From Clostridiisalibacter paucivorans DSM 22131 (lineage in GTDB: Bacteria; Bacillota; Clostridia; Tissierellales; Clostridiisalibacteraceae), in the NCBI RefSeq assembly GCF_000620125.1, contig NZ_JHVL01000001.1, positions 124,001 to 188,000 on the forward strand: a DNA stretch of 64,000 bases, in the 5' to 3' direction. The translations under genes were made by a program, and so were the position numbers. The notes beneath the pieces are model-generated. The model was not told the origin of the DNA. It saw only the letters and a list, made by a program, of their open reading frames with translations, and made no database searches. This document shows, piece by piece, positions 9,421 through 18,780 of the stretch; positions within the stretch are counted from its first letter, which is position 1; every line of letters starts with the position of its first letter.

Positions 9421-10582
9421 GGGCATTTACAGAAATCTTATTTTCTCTAATTTTTAATATAATCGCTAAAACAAGCATAAGTGCAATATTGACAATTATA
9501 ACGGACATACCACCAGCAATCCCTTTTTTTTCAGCTATAACACCTGTCATATATGGCATTATAATACCACCAACTCCAGCAACTGCCAGTATTGTAGCCA
9601 TTGCAGCACTTGAACCCTTTATAATCTTTCCAGTGGAAGAAATAGTTGTGGGATATATTCCTGCGAGAAAAAAACCAAACCCAACAATAGCGCCAGTTAT
9701 AACCCAAACATCTTTAGAAATTAATAAAAGTATAAAAAATATTGTTGCCCCTGTGGAATTTATGAGTATCAAGGTTTGATTTTTAAACTTATTTGACAAA
9801 TAAGCAGTGGACAACCTGCCAAATATTATTACAACCCATAATGTAGATAAAAGTCTCTGAGCAAAGGCTGTACTCATAATACCCATATCTTTAAAATACG
9901 TTACCAACCATCCATTAACGGAGTTTTCAGCACCCAAATAAAAAAACAATAGCAATGATGCCAAATAAAAATCTATATTTCTATAAAAGACATTGCTTTT
10001 AGATTTTTCATTACTTGAATTCTTCACCTCTATTTTGCCCATATCCATAAATAAATATGTAAATACCATAGTTATAGAAAATCCAATTCCTATTACAACA
10101 ACTATCTTCCAATCAAATCCTGCACCAGTGATAAAAGATGCCAATATAGGGGTTAAAAAGGCCCCAACTGCAAAACAAGTATGTAATAAATTAAGTAAAG
10201 ATGATTTTCCCACAGCTATATCATTAATAATGGCGTTATTGACGTTACTTATACTACCCCTTCCAAGACCTGTGAGGAAAAACATAACAAAAAGTAAAGG
10301 CAAATAATCTAAGGTAATTATGCCAAAATAAGATATGGCTATAAAAGAAGAAAGAAATACTATGGATCGTTTTCTTCCAAATTTATATATGGAATACCCA
10401 GCAATAAAACTTGCAAATAAATTCCCCATTGAATGAAGAGACAAAAATATACCTGCAATGCCATAGTTAATTCCATATTCTTCAATAACAAATGGCATAA
10501 CAGAGCCTATCATTAATGCCATTAAACCGTTGACAAAGAAAGTATAAAATGTCTTTAAAATAATACCTCTATTATTATCCAT
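9407..10582 (-). CDS. MFS transporter, 12 transmembrane segments
   Basis: I take the ATG at 10582 (391 aa; MDNNRGIILKTFYTFFVNGL), preceded by AAGGAGAAAAATT. The longer frame to 10627 reads through an inverted repeat and has no ribosome site. About 12 hydrophobic helices are visible, and the loop motif GRKRSIVF (the MFS GxxxD/R-G-R-K-R type between helices 2 and 3) is present. It resembles the FucP-like or YfkF/Bsc branches of the superfamily. The substrate cannot be read from sequence and the neighbours give no clue. Confidence 0.88.
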   Translation of the reverse strand: MDNNRGIILKTFYTFFVNGLMALMIGSVMPFVIEEYGINYGIAGIFLSLHSMGNLFASFIAGYSIYKFGRKRSIVFLSSFIAISYFGIITLDYLPLLFVMFFLTGLGRGSISNVNNAIINDIAVGKSSLLNLLHTCFAVGAFLTPILASFITGAGFDWKIVVVIGIGFSITMVFTYLFMDMGKIEVKNSSNEKSKSNVFYRNIDFYLASLLLFFYLGAENSVNGWLVTYFKDMGIMSTAFAQRLLSTLWVVIIFGRLSTAYLSNKFKNQTLILINSTGATIFFILLLISKDVWVITGAIVGFGFFLAGIYPTTISSTGKIIKGSSAAMATILAVAGVGGIIMPYMTGVIAEKKGIAGGMSVIIVNIALMLVLAIILKIRENKISVNALDKI

Positions 10583-10616
10583 AATTTTTCTCCTTTGTAT
10601 TTTAAATAATATAATC

Positions 10617-10650
10617 AAAGGTTTCAAAGGAAAATTCCTTTGAAACCTTT
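10617..10650. terminator. inverted repeat between spmB and the MFS gene
   Basis: The 15-bp arms AAAGGTTTCAAAGGA and complement surround AAAT. It lies downstream of spmB and just ahead of the MFS gene. The U-tract on minus is poor, so it may be a terminator or a regulatory hairpin. Confidence 0.6.
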
Positions 10651-10757
10651 AAATAACCTATTTGCATCAAATACCACTTATTGGATTAAGTTCCAATAGC
10701 CTTTATATACATATGAGCAAATATACCATATATAATATACTTAGTCAAGATATACAA

Positions 10758-11291
10758 CTAGCCAAAAAATACTTTGCAAATCCATACAGCACTTAATACT
10801 GCTGCTATATGGGATAACAGTGCTATCCACAGTGTATATCTAGTTTTCTTTATGCCTATGGCTCCAAAATATACTGCCATAGTATAAAATATAGTCTCCG
10901 CAGAGCCCATCATAGTGGCTGCTACTCGCCCCTCTAATGAATCTGGACCAAAAAAATGTGTAATATCTTTAACTACCGTCAATGCTCCACTACCAGATAT
11001 GGGTCTAATTATTGCCAATGGAATAACGCCCTTGGGAATATTAAATGGTTTTACTATTGGATATAATATATCTGTCAATATCTCCATAAAACCTATATCT
11101 CTAAACATGCCCACTGCAATAAATAGAGCCAATAGATAAGGCATTATCTTAATAGATGTTTTAATACCCTCCTTTGCTCCTTCTACAAATTTGTCATATA
11201 TTTTTATATCCATTATGTAACCATGAACTAAAATAATAGTAATCAATATGGGTAGTACAGCTATTGATAATGCCCATATAATGTTAATCAA
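10758..11291 (-). CDS. spmB: spore maturation protein B
   Basis: SpmB acts with SpmA in dehydration of the spore core and spore heat resistance. The 177-aa polytopic membrane protein has the Gate/nucleoside-recognition domain, with GMFRDIGFMEIL, RPISGSGALTVVKDI and GSAETIFYTMAVYFG. It directly abuts spmA (no gap), as in other endospore formers. No sigma-E/G promoter was identified with confidence upstream of the pair. Confidence 0.94.
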   Translation of the reverse strand: MINIIWALSIAVLPILITIILVHGYIMDIKIYDKFVEGAKEGIKTSIKIMPYLLALFIAVGMFRDIGFMEILTDILYPIVKPFNIPKGVIPLAIIRPISGSGALTVVKDITHFFGPDSLEGRVAATMMGSAETIFYTMAVYFGAIGIKKTRYTLWIALLSHIAAVLSAVWICKVFFG

Positions 11292-11873
11292 TTAAATTCT
11301 CTCCTTAATTTGCACTATTTTAGTTATTATTATAGCTACAATCGTTGATATAGAAGTAGCTATCAAAGAGGTCCCTATAATATCTGTGGGATTAGATGCA
11401 CCTTCTTGAGCCCTTATCTTCAATACAGTCAAAGGTAATAATTGTACTGAAGACATATTTATAATCAAGAACATACACATGGCATTTGTAGCCCTATCTT
11501 TATATCTATTTAGAGTATTCATATCCTCCATAGCCTTTATGCCAAATGCTGTGGCAGAATTCCCTGCTCCAAACATATTTGCTATTATATTCATTGTTAT
11601 AGATGATATAGCTGGATGCCCCTTTGGTATTTCAGGAAACAATATCCTGATTATAGGACTCAATACTCTGCCAAGATATCTCATAAGTCCAGATTCCTTA
11701 GCTATATTCATAATCCCCATCCAAAAGGCCATAATCCCTGCTAACCCTATAGTAAACTTAATCGCCTCATGGGACTCCCTGAGTATAACTTCATTTACTA
11801 TATCTAATCTATTGGTAACTAAACCAAACATCACAGATAAAAATATGATAAAGAACCATATATGATTTATCAC
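11292..11873 (-). CDS. spmA: spore maturation protein A
   Basis: This is the 193-aa partner of SpmB, with the same Gate/nucleoside-recognition fold. Visible are GLAGIMAFWMGIMNIAKESGL, the conserved NMFGAGNSATAFGIKAMEDM and several membrane helices. The start is a GTG at 11873 after AGAGGTG. Its presence with spmB is direct evidence that the organism makes endospores. Confidence 0.94.
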   Translation of the reverse strand: MINHIWFFIIFLSVMFGLVTNRLDIVNEVILRESHEAIKFTIGLAGIMAFWMGIMNIAKESGLMRYLGRVLSPIIRILFPEIPKGHPAISSITMNIIANMFGAGNSATAFGIKAMEDMNTLNRYKDRATNAMCMFLIINMSSVQLLPLTVLKIRAQEGASNPTDIIGTSLIATSISTIVAIIITKIVQIKERI

Positions 11874-11910
11874 ACAAACACCTCTTTTTAGCTCCTATAA
11901 AACACAATAT

Positions 11911-11950
11911 CTCCAACATCAACTACTAACTATTAACTACTAACTACTAT
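11911..11950. repeat. half-copy of the dispersed TTAGTAGTTAG repeat
   Basis: CTCCAACATCAACTACTAAC and a following TATTAACTACTAACTACTAT match the right arm of the family; no left arm is visible. It lies upstream of spmA. Confidence 0.6.
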
Positions 11951-11973
11951 ATATATATTTTATAAATAAAAAA

Positions 11974-12000
11974 ACATTCCCTTAAACTAACGGGAATGTT
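11974..12000. terminator. terminator after cca
   Basis: On minus, ACATTCCCGTTAGTTTAAGGGAATGT is followed by TTTTTTT. It ends the nurA-herA-cca unit (minus strand). Confidence 0.85.
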
Positions 12001-12095
12001 TTAAAGATGTTGGCGAAATAATTAAATTAAATATAGAGGGTTTCTTCGTTGTGCTACAGACTACCTGCTACGAACTACGTATTATCATCACAAGA

Positions 12096-13511
12096 TCAGA
12101 GAACATTTTTTAAATAATCAATTACAGCATTCTTTCTAGGCGGCACTTTTCCAAGATAGATTGCCTTTTTAGCCTCTCCAATTAATTCTCCTACCTTAAT
12201 TCCTTCATCTATATTGAACTCCGACATAATATCCGTTCCTGTAATAATATGAGATATATCTTCTACATCTTTATATCTAGTCAAATAATTATTTGCCATA
12301 TATTCTATATGGACTTTAAATTTACCCATTTCTTCTTCAGGAAACAAAAGTCTACGAGTAGATACTATATCTGCTAAAGCGACTAATAATACATCCAAAG
12401 TCTCATTTCCACATTTTGTAAACATATCATATAAAAACTCTCCTCCCACATCGTTTGCCTTATATGATACCAATGGAAGCATATGATAATGTACTACTCT
12501 ATACAATATCTCCCTTTCCTTTATGCTTAAAGACCATCTCCTAGCTATATCTCTAATACTTTCTGCACCTGTTACTTCATGACCTCTAAATCTTGTCCTA
12601 CCTGTATTATCTTCCCATTTAGATATAGGTTTACCCACATCATGGAAAAATGCAGCCAATTTTATAAGCTCTAATCTCCTATGTTCTCCAGATATAGTCT
12701 GACTGCTATGTTGTTCATAGGCAGCCCTTAGATGTTCTTCAAAATAACCATTATCATTTATTATATCTTCCATTATCTTCAATGTGAATAATGAATGAGT
12801 AAACACATCTACTACATGATATTCACATCTACCAACTTCTTTCATCCCTGCAACTTCAGGAAATATCTGTTCAAATATATTTAATTCTTCATCCATAAAT
12901 TTAAAATAGTAATGGGTATTGTTGAACTTCAATATCTTGAAAAATTCATTTGCTATACGTTCTCCAGATACAGTGGTAATTTTCGTTTTATTCCTTCTTA
13001 TGGATTCCTTAGATTTACAATCTAATTCAAAATTCATTTGTGCCATAAATCTAACTGCCCTAAGCATCCTTATGGGATCATCTGTAAATGTCTTATCATG
13101 AACAGCCCTTATGACTTTATTTTTTAAATCCTTCTTTCCTCCTAATGGGTCAATAATATTTTTTATGTCTATATCATTAGATACATCTATAGCCATACTA
13201 TTTATGGTAAAATCCCTCTTAGACAAATCTTCATTTATATCTATCCCATCCATATCAGAAAAGTCTACATGAATACCCCGTTGTTTATCAATAACCTTAT
13301 ATACACTATAGGCGTTGTTTAATGACACCACTTTGCCATTTATTGCATTAGCAAAATCATTCACTACATCCTCTATACTCTTATCGACTACCACATCAAT
13401 ATCAGAGCTTTTATCCCCCATAATATAATTTCTTATATATCCACCTACTATATATATCTTTATATCCCTTTCAGTACTTATTTTTTTTAATATCTCAAAT
13501 ATTGTATCCAT
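12096..13511 (-). CDS. cca: CCA tRNA nucleotidyltransferase with HD domain
   Basis: This enzyme adds or repairs the 3' CCA of tRNAs; a poly(A) polymerase role cannot be excluded by sequence. The 471 aa start with the class II nucleotidyltransferase head (IYIVGGYIRNYIMG, catalytic DID at 37-39). The RNA-binding region has DDPIRMLRAVRFMAQM, and a HD phosphohydrolase-type domain follows (AAFFHDVGKP near 287, RGHEVTGAE). It lies 64 nt downstream of the HerA-like gene. The ATG follows GGGGTGATTTAA. The SRP/tRNA-Ser locus of this window encodes its CCA. Confidence 0.9.
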   Translation of the reverse strand: MDTIFEILKKISTERDIKIYIVGGYIRNYIMGDKSSDIDVVVDKSIEDVVNDFANAINGKVVSLNNAYSVYKVIDKQRGIHVDFSDMDGIDINEDLSKRDFTINSMAIDVSNDIDIKNIIDPLGGKKDLKNKVIRAVHDKTFTDDPIRMLRAVRFMAQMNFELDCKSKESIRRNKTKITTVSGERIANEFFKILKFNNTHYYFKFMDEELNIFEQIFPEVAGMKEVGRCEYHVVDVFTHSLFTLKIMEDIINDNGYFEEHLRAAYEQHSSQTISGEHRRLELIKLAAFFHDVGKPISKWEDNTGRTRFRGHEVTGAESIRDIARRWSLSIKEREILYRVVHYHMLPLVSYKANDVGGEFLYDMFTKCGNETLDVLLVALADIVSTRRLLFPEEEMGKFKVHIEYMANNYLTRYKDVEDISHIITGTDIMSEFNIDEGIKVGELIGEAKKAIYLGKVPPRKNAVIDYLKNVL

Positions 13512-13575
13512 TTAAATCACCCCTATTCCCTGATATATATCCTATAACCTAATGTATACCCCAAAATATATAATT

Positions 13576-15420
13576 TTATTTATTAGTATCTTCATAGGAA
13601 ATACAAAATGCAGTTTTCCTCATTTTAAGTTTGCCTTCTTCTACTAATGTTTCTAGTCTTGTTTTTAAAGTATCTATATCTAGATTAATCCCCTGTTCCT
13701 CTATCTCCATTAATACCTCTGACATATTAAGCTCTGTAATAGGTAATTTACCCTTTATAAGATCATAGAATGCATTTTGTTCCATACCTTTTCTCTCTTC
13801 CAACTCTTCAAAGGGATTTAATGTATGGGGACTAGATGTTATTGCTGCTCTAACTCTTATGGCCAAAGTTCTTCCCATTATTGCAGAAGATATAAATGCA
13901 TCTCCTGATTTTAAATATGGTAACCTTTTTGCCTCTTCTGGAGTTAAATCTGTCTCTTCTCGTATGGTCTGTATATCTGAACTCCTCACAGTCCTAAATA
14001 CTAATTTGCTATTTAACTGTGCAGTTATAGTTTCATCTAATAATGTAGGTCTCTGAGTAGCTAATATCAAAAATACGCCATATTTTCTACCCTCCTGAGA
14101 TATCTCTTTCAATATAGACTTTGAAGGAGATTCGTAACCCTTGGGAGCAAAATTATGGGCTTCATCAGTAGCTATTATAAACGGTGGAAAATATTTCTCA
14201 TTTATATTTCTGTATTGGGCATCTTTAAATGCCCTCCTTTTATGGTACAAATTATTGAGAAGATAAGTAGAAAAAACCTGTAAAAGCCTCATATTCCCCT
14301 GTATTACTATGAGCTTTGTACTACTTATGCCATCTATTATAGCAGATATATCATTGCTAAATACTCCATCATTATAAAGCCTTACCAATCTCCATACTAT
14401 TCCCTTAACAGAGCTTGGAGGACATGTTTTGTCATACTTATCAAAGAGATCTCTGCACATCTTCCATCTATCTCTTTCAACTGAAGATTTGGCGCTATTT
14501 ATCATGCTATCTATCTTAGCTGTAGAACCTAAGTCTTGTCCCTCTGACAACATCTTCAATCTATCATAAAAACTCTGATATGAGTCCCTGCTCTTATGGA
14601 GAATATCCACAACATTACTCATAGCATCGGACAATCTTCCAGATGCATCTAAAAGATTTTTAAGATCCCCAGTGGATAAATCAGTAAATTTTACTCCCAC
14701 ATCATATCCTATTTGAAGGCATTTGAATCTATGGGAAAAATCTTCTTTGTATTCATCATCCATATATGAAGCCATTGTAGAAAAGTCCATCTCAAAATGT
14801 GGATCCAATACTATTGTTGGTATTTTAAGCTTCATAGTTTCTTCTAAAATCACCCTCATACCAAAAGATTTTCCAGAGCCAGACCCACCAAATATACCTA
14901 TATGGGGATACTGATTCATGCTCTTTATATCAAATATAAACGGTATCCCATTTTGTTTTATCAGTGAACCATCTTCAAATAAAGGTGCTATCCCTCTAAG
15001 CTTTTCATCCATATCTTCTGTCATCTTATCGGAACTCTTTATTACCCCTATTACTGCACCATCATCTGGCATAGTCTTAACCAAAATATGTTTTACCTCA
15101 GAAAATAATGGGGGTCTAACATCTGACCCTGTCTCTACAGGATATTGTGCCTCATTTAAAAGCCTTACTTTAGCTATATGGATTGTTTCATCATCTATAC
15201 TATATCCTATGGCCTTTAAAGACTCCATCACTGATGAATCCACCATACCCCCATCTATATTTAATGGAATATACCTATTATAGGAACTGGTTTCAACCAC
15301 TTCTCCCATCAAATCTCCTTGAAGCTTGTCTGCTATTATGAGCATCTCATTTATCCTAAAGGGGCGTTTATTGGAACCTATATACACTTCTTGTTGAGTT
15401 GTAATACCTACTACCTTCAT
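13576..15420 (-). CDS. herA: HerA-like DNA-translocating ATPase (DUF87)
   Basis: The 614 aa have an N-terminal HAS-barrel-like region (1-100), Walker A GGSGSGKS (178-185) in a FtsK/HerA RecA fold, Walker B with FIIATDEAHNFAPKG (about 420-435) and the downstream ATQRPTLLDETITAQLNSKLVFR motif. A C-terminal winged-helix-like tail follows. HerA forms hexamers that pump DNA and pair with NurA nuclease for end resection in archaea. Here NurA is encoded directly upstream (20-nt gap), so the two probably act as one complex. It acts in the cytoplasm on DNA ends. Confidence 0.88.
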   Translation of the reverse strand: MKVVGITTQQEVYIGSNKRPFRINEMLIIADKLQGDLMGEVVETSSYNRYIPLNIDGGMVDSSVMESLKAIGYSIDDETIHIAKVRLLNEAQYPVETGSDVRPPLFSEVKHILVKTMPDDGAVIGVIKSSDKMTEDMDEKLRGIAPLFEDGSLIKQNGIPFIFDIKSMNQYPHIGIFGGSGSGKSFGMRVILEETMKLKIPTIVLDPHFEMDFSTMASYMDDEYKEDFSHRFKCLQIGYDVGVKFTDLSTGDLKNLLDASGRLSDAMSNVVDILHKSRDSYQSFYDRLKMLSEGQDLGSTAKIDSMINSAKSSVERDRWKMCRDLFDKYDKTCPPSSVKGIVWRLVRLYNDGVFSNDISAIIDGISSTKLIVIQGNMRLLQVFSTYLLNNLYHKRRAFKDAQYRNINEKYFPPFIIATDEAHNFAPKGYESPSKSILKEISQEGRKYGVFLILATQRPTLLDETITAQLNSKLVFRTVRSSDIQTIREETDLTPEEAKRLPYLKSGDAFISSAIMGRTLAIRVRAAITSSPHTLNPFEELEERKGMEQNAFYDLIKGKLPITELNMSEVLMEIEEQGINLDIDTLKTRLETLVEEGKLKMRKTAFCISYEDTNK

Positions 15421-15440
15421 AAATCATACCTCCCATATAT

Positions 15441-16451
15441 CTAAAGTGTCCTTTTTTTTCTCTCTGGAATCAATAATTTTTCCAATAACTCCTTATCAAT
15501 ATATTTATCCATAAGCATTTCCATCATTTTATCTGTTATCCTCACTTCCTTATCTACTATATCTATCCATAGGGGGACCCCCCTGCTATTTTTAGGCGTC
15601 AACGTATATACTAAATTTGCCAACTTCCGAATATGTCTCTCTTGACTTGTCAATATATCTACTCCAATAACAGAAGGTGCTTTAGATGTCCTCATGAAAC
15701 AAGAACTTAATCCCTCCTTAGATATGTTTTCATCTTTTATTAAAAGTATTTCTCCATATTCTAATATTCCATACATTAGTTCCCTATCGTAAAGACAGTG
15801 TAGTGGTGGAGATACCATCTCCAATTCTCCAAGTTTATTCCCTATAATATTGGTCTTAATATCTTTTGTCACTCCCAAAAGATATATGTTCTTATCCTCA
15901 CATATTCTTTTTAACCTTTGCCAATTATCAGAACACTCTATCTTATATCTTATCAGAGAACCGTCCATCATAACTACACAGGGGTTAAATTTTTCTATAC
16001 CTTTTATAGCAGCCTCCACTTCTATTGATGCCAATTTATAATTCTTTACAAAGGTATCCATCTCTTCTCTAGAAGGATTTTCCTTTTTAATCTTTTTCAG
16101 TATTTCCCTTTCCCTCTCTCCATATAATGGAGTATAAAAATCTACTTCAAATAGATTGCTCTCTTTTTTTGTGGAATTCTTTGCTAGTCCTTGATATAGT
16201 TCTACAAAATGGGGATAAGCTCCTCCTATACGGTTTTTAGAACCATCTACTGCCAATACTCCACCAGATTCATATATTTCAGTTAAATTTCTGTTATCTA
16301 ATTTTTCTAATGTCTCTATATATCCTATATGAGTAGATATAAAATGTCGCATATTGTCACTATTAACATCCTGTATATCTCTGTATTTTTCGTTAAGCAA
16401 ATCGTTCAATTCACTAAGTTTTAATTTTAAATTCCTGTTTATATCAAGCAT
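15441..16451 (-). CDS. nurA: NurA-domain nuclease
   Basis: The 336 aa carry the NurA acidic core: LAVDGSKNRIGG (Asp69), VVMMDGSLIRYK (Asp163) and a third Asp in APSVIGVDILTSQE near the C-terminus. In archaea NurA is a 5'-3' exonuclease and endonuclease that works inside the HerA ring on double-strand breaks. The adjacent HerA-like gene makes the same role likely here. It is the first gene of the nurA-herA-cca set. The ATG follows an AGAGGTG-type site. Confidence 0.87.
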   Translation of the reverse strand: MLDINRNLKLKLSELNDLLNEKYRDIQDVNSDNMRHFISTHIGYIETLEKLDNRNLTEIYESGGVLAVDGSKNRIGGAYPHFVELYQGLAKNSTKKESNLFEVDFYTPLYGEREREILKKIKKENPSREEMDTFVKNYKLASIEVEAAIKGIEKFNPCVVMMDGSLIRYKIECSDNWQRLKRICEDKNIYLLGVTKDIKTNIIGNKLGELEMVSPPLHCLYDRELMYGILEYGEILLIKDENISKEGLSSCFMRTSKAPSVIGVDILTSQERHIRKLANLVYTLTPKNSRGVPLWIDIVDKEVRITDKMMEMLMDKYIDKELLEKLLIPERKKRTL

Positions 16452-16496
16452 AAAAACACCTCTAAAAAAAATTTTTAAAAAAATGAAAAATTTTGG

Positions 16497-16525
16497 TTGA
16501 CTTTTATTGGAATATCTGGTACTAT
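16497..16525 (+). promoter_or_regulatory. promoter of abrB
   Basis: TTGACT (16497-16502), a 17-nt spacer and TACTAT (16520-16525) lie 52 nt ahead of the start. Confidence 0.75.
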
Positions 16526-16576
16526 TTTAGTGTAGAAATTTGTCGATTGATGGCTAAATTTGAAGGAGGTTATGAG

Positions 16577-16816
16577 ATGAAATCAACTGGTATAGTTAGA
16601 AAAGTAGACGAACTGGGTAGAGTAGTAATACCAATCGAACTTAGAAGAACTCTTGATATTGCTGAAAAAGATGCCCTAGAAATCTATGTAGATGGGGAGC
16701 AAATCATATTGAAAAAATATGCTCCAGCTTGTATATTCTGTGGTCAAGCTAAAGACATATCTGTTTTCAAAGGCAAAAACATCTGCCCTCAATGTTTAGA
16801 AGAACTAAAAAAATAA
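16577..16816 (+). CDS. abrB: AbrB-family transition-state regulator
   Basis: AbrB proteins are swapped-hairpin DNA-binding tetramers that control transition-state genes. The 79 aa start MKSTGIVRKVDELGRVVIPIELRR, the SpoVT/AbrB signature. The C-terminus holds a likely zinc ribbon, CIFC...CPQC. The ATG at 16577 has AAGGAGGT 7 nt upstream; the longer frame to 16493 is only the promoter read as protein. It is one of three plus-strand genes. It sits between rsmI and the metG side, as abrB does in Bacillus. Confidence 0.94.
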   Translation: MKSTGIVRKVDELGRVVIPIELRRTLDIAEKDALEIYVDGEQIILKKYAPACIFCGQAKDISVFKGKNICPQCLEELKK

Positions 16817-16826
16817 CATTTAACTC

Positions 16827-16857
16827 CAATAAAAGCAGCTAATAGCTGCTTTTATTG
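16827..16857. terminator. bidirectional terminator of abrB and DUF1858 gene
   Basis: CAATAAAAGCAGCT/AGCTGCTTTTATTG with an AAT loop lies between convergent genes. Confidence 0.85.
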
Positions 16858-16858
16858 T

Positions 16859-17050
16859 TTACTCAACTATTTTATTTAATTCCCTAAGCATTTCATCTAC
16901 ATCTATTCCATGAAACCTCAATGCCGACTCCAATGTTTCAGTATTTGAACCATTACACCCTTTACAACCCATTCCATACTTTTCAAAAACCTTTATAGTT
17001 CTTCTATCCTTAAATATAATTTCTGCTATAGTCATATCTTTATTAAACAT
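16859..17050 (-). CDS. DUF1858 small redox-disulfide domain protein
   Basis: The 63 aa match the DUF1858 / hybrid-cluster-associated disulfide domain: MTIAEIIFKDRRTIKVFEKYGMGCKGCNGSNTETLESA-type layout, with CxxC in MGCKGCNG (residues 29-32). Members are thought to carry a redox-active disulfide next to Fe-S or prismane proteins, with no defined substrate. It is converged upon by abrB and preceded by GGGGAGATATAT. Confidence 0.88.
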   Translation of the reverse strand: MFNKDMTIAEIIFKDRRTIKVFEKYGMGCKGCNGSNTETLESALRFHGIDVDEMLRELNKIVE

Positions 17051-17146
17051 ATATATCTCCCCTTTGTTTAGCTCTTGGTTCTTAATTACTAGGGAACAAC
17101 ACTAAAGAAATAATTAGAATTTCCAATATTACATACCAGTATAAAT

Positions 17147-17995
17147 TTACATCCCTATACTTTCCCTATATACATCTCTTTTAGGTATTCCTCTTTCTTT
17201 AGCTACCTTTTTTACTGCTTCCTTTTTGCTAAATCCAGTATCTACATAAAGGCCTATATGGTCTTTTATACTCAGATCATCCCAAAATTTATCCTTTATT
17301 ATTTCTAAACTATCTGTAGATATTCCTTCTAAAACAATAACAAATTCTCCCCTTATTTTTTCCTCAGAGAATTTTTTCAATGCCTCAGATAAATTTCCTC
17401 TAAATATCTCTTGATATCTCTTAGTCAATTCCCGTGCAACACACACTTTTCTGTCATTCAATATCTCATTTAAATCTTTCAAAGATGATTTCAATCTGTG
17501 GGGAGATTCATAAAGTATAATAGTCCGCGTTTCATTTTTTAATTCTTGAATCTGTTTTTGTCTCTCTTTTTTATTTGAAGATAGAAACCCTTCAAATACA
17601 AATCGTTCTGTAGACAATCCCGAGGATACAAGGGCAGTTATGGAAGCAGTCGCACCTGGTAATACATCTACTATTATCCCCTCATCTATACACAATCTTA
17701 TTAAATCTTCTCCTGGATCAGATATGCCCGGCATTCCTGCATCGGAGACCAATGCTATATCATTGCCATTTAATAATTTATTTATAAGCAAGGGTCCCTT
17801 TTCTTTTATATTGTGTTCATGATAACTGGTAAGAGGTTTTTTTATATCAAAATGATTCAATAATTTTATAGTATGTCTTGTATCCTCTGCAGCGACTATA
17901 TCGACGCTTTTAAGGGTGTTTAATGCCCTTAGAGTTATATCTTCTAAATTTCCTATTGGAGTGGGACATATATATAATGTACCTACTTCGGCCAT
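17147..17995 (-). CDS. rsmI: 16S rRNA (cytidine(1402)-2'-O)-methyltransferase
   Basis: RsmI 2'-O-methylates C1402 in the decoding centre of 16S rRNA. The 282 aa show TPIGNLEDITLRAL, AAEDTRHT, the tetrapyrrole-methylase-like SAM loop SDAGMPGISDPG (about 84-95), GATA in LPGATASITALV, and FEGFLSSNKKERQ. It lies 22 nt downstream of the YabB-type methylase gene, the conserved Firmicute order. Confidence 0.96.
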   Translation of the reverse strand: MAEVGTLYICPTPIGNLEDITLRALNTLKSVDIVAAEDTRHTIKLLNHFDIKKPLTSYHEHNIKEKGPLLINKLLNGNDIALVSDAGMPGISDPGEDLIRLCIDEGIIVDVLPGATASITALVSSGLSTERFVFEGFLSSNKKERQKQIQELKNETRTIILYESPHRLKSSLKDLNEILNDRKVCVARELTKRYQEIFRGNLSEALKKFSEEKIRGEFVIVLEGISTDSLEIIKDKFWDDLSIKDHIGLYVDTGFSKKEAVKKVAKERGIPKRDVYRESIGM

Positions 17996-18017
17996 TTAGT
18001 CACCTACTTTCCATATA

Positions 18018-18773
18018 TTAAATCTTATTATCTAAGCCATATATTTCATGAATTTCTGATGTAAACTCACCATTATCCTTATATACATAAAGGGGAGTAT
18101 GAAACTTCAACTCTGGTTTAGCAGCCTTTATTGCTTTTATAAGTACCATATTTGGCTTAGATGATACCTTAGGATGTACAAATCTTATCTCCTTGGGCTC
18201 TAGTTTATATTGTCTTAATATACAAAATATATCTACTATCCTATGGGGGCGATGAACCAAATAAAATTTTCCATTATGCTTAAGTAATTTACTAGCAGAT
18301 AAAATTACATCCTCTAGATTACACGCTATTTCATGTCTTGATATGGCCTTTCTATCATAGGGATTTACTATACCATTACCCCTTCCCATATATGGAGGAT
18401 TAGATACTACTACGTCATATCTATTAACTCCTAAAACATTGAAAATCTCTTTTAAATCTTCATTTAATATTTCTATTTTATGGTCCAAGCCATTAATTTT
18501 CATAGTTCTTTGGGCCATTTCAGAAACTTCTTGTTGAATTTCTATACCATATATCTTTTTTATTTGGTTCTTTCCCCATAAAATTAACGGTATAATCCCT
18601 GTACCTGTTCCCAAATCCACAACTAAAGAATTCTTTTTTATATCGCAAAAATTTGCCAGCAACACTGCATCCATTCCAAAACAAAACCCATTAGTATCTT
18701 GTATAATTTTAAGCCCTTTGAGTTGTAAATCATCTATTCTTTCATTTTCTTTTAATTTTATATCTCTATCCAT
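18018..18773 (-). CDS. trmN6: tRNA1(Val) (adenine(37)-N6)-methyltransferase family (YabB/TrmN6)
   Basis: The 251-aa class I methyltransferase has SAM motif VVDLGTGTGIIPL (about 49-61) and the amino-methylase signature VVSNPPYMGRG (about 125-135). In E. coli the family (YfiC) makes m6A37 in tRNA1-Val; the substrate in Firmicutes is inferred. It lies 7 nt downstream of the YibE/F gene and directly precedes rsmI. A GIY-YIG gene (yazA), present between these two in Bacillus, is missing. Confidence 0.88.
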   Translation of the reverse strand: MDRDIKLKENERIDDLQLKGLKIIQDTNGFCFGMDAVLLANFCDIKKNSLVVDLGTGTGIIPLILWGKNQIKKIYGIEIQQEVSEMAQRTMKINGLDHKIEILNEDLKEIFNVLGVNRYDVVVSNPPYMGRGNGIVNPYDRKAISRHEIACNLEDVILSASKLLKHNGKFYLVHRPHRIVDIFCILRQYKLEPKEIRFVHPKVSSKPNMVLIKAIKAAKPELKFHTPLYVYKDNGEFTSEIHEIYGLDNKI

Positions 18774-18780
18774 ACAATGG

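Noticed and set aside
10583-10627. 15-codon N-terminal extension of the MFS gene
   Set aside because: It reads through part of an inverted repeat and lacks a ribosome site; the ATG at 10582 has AAGGAG.
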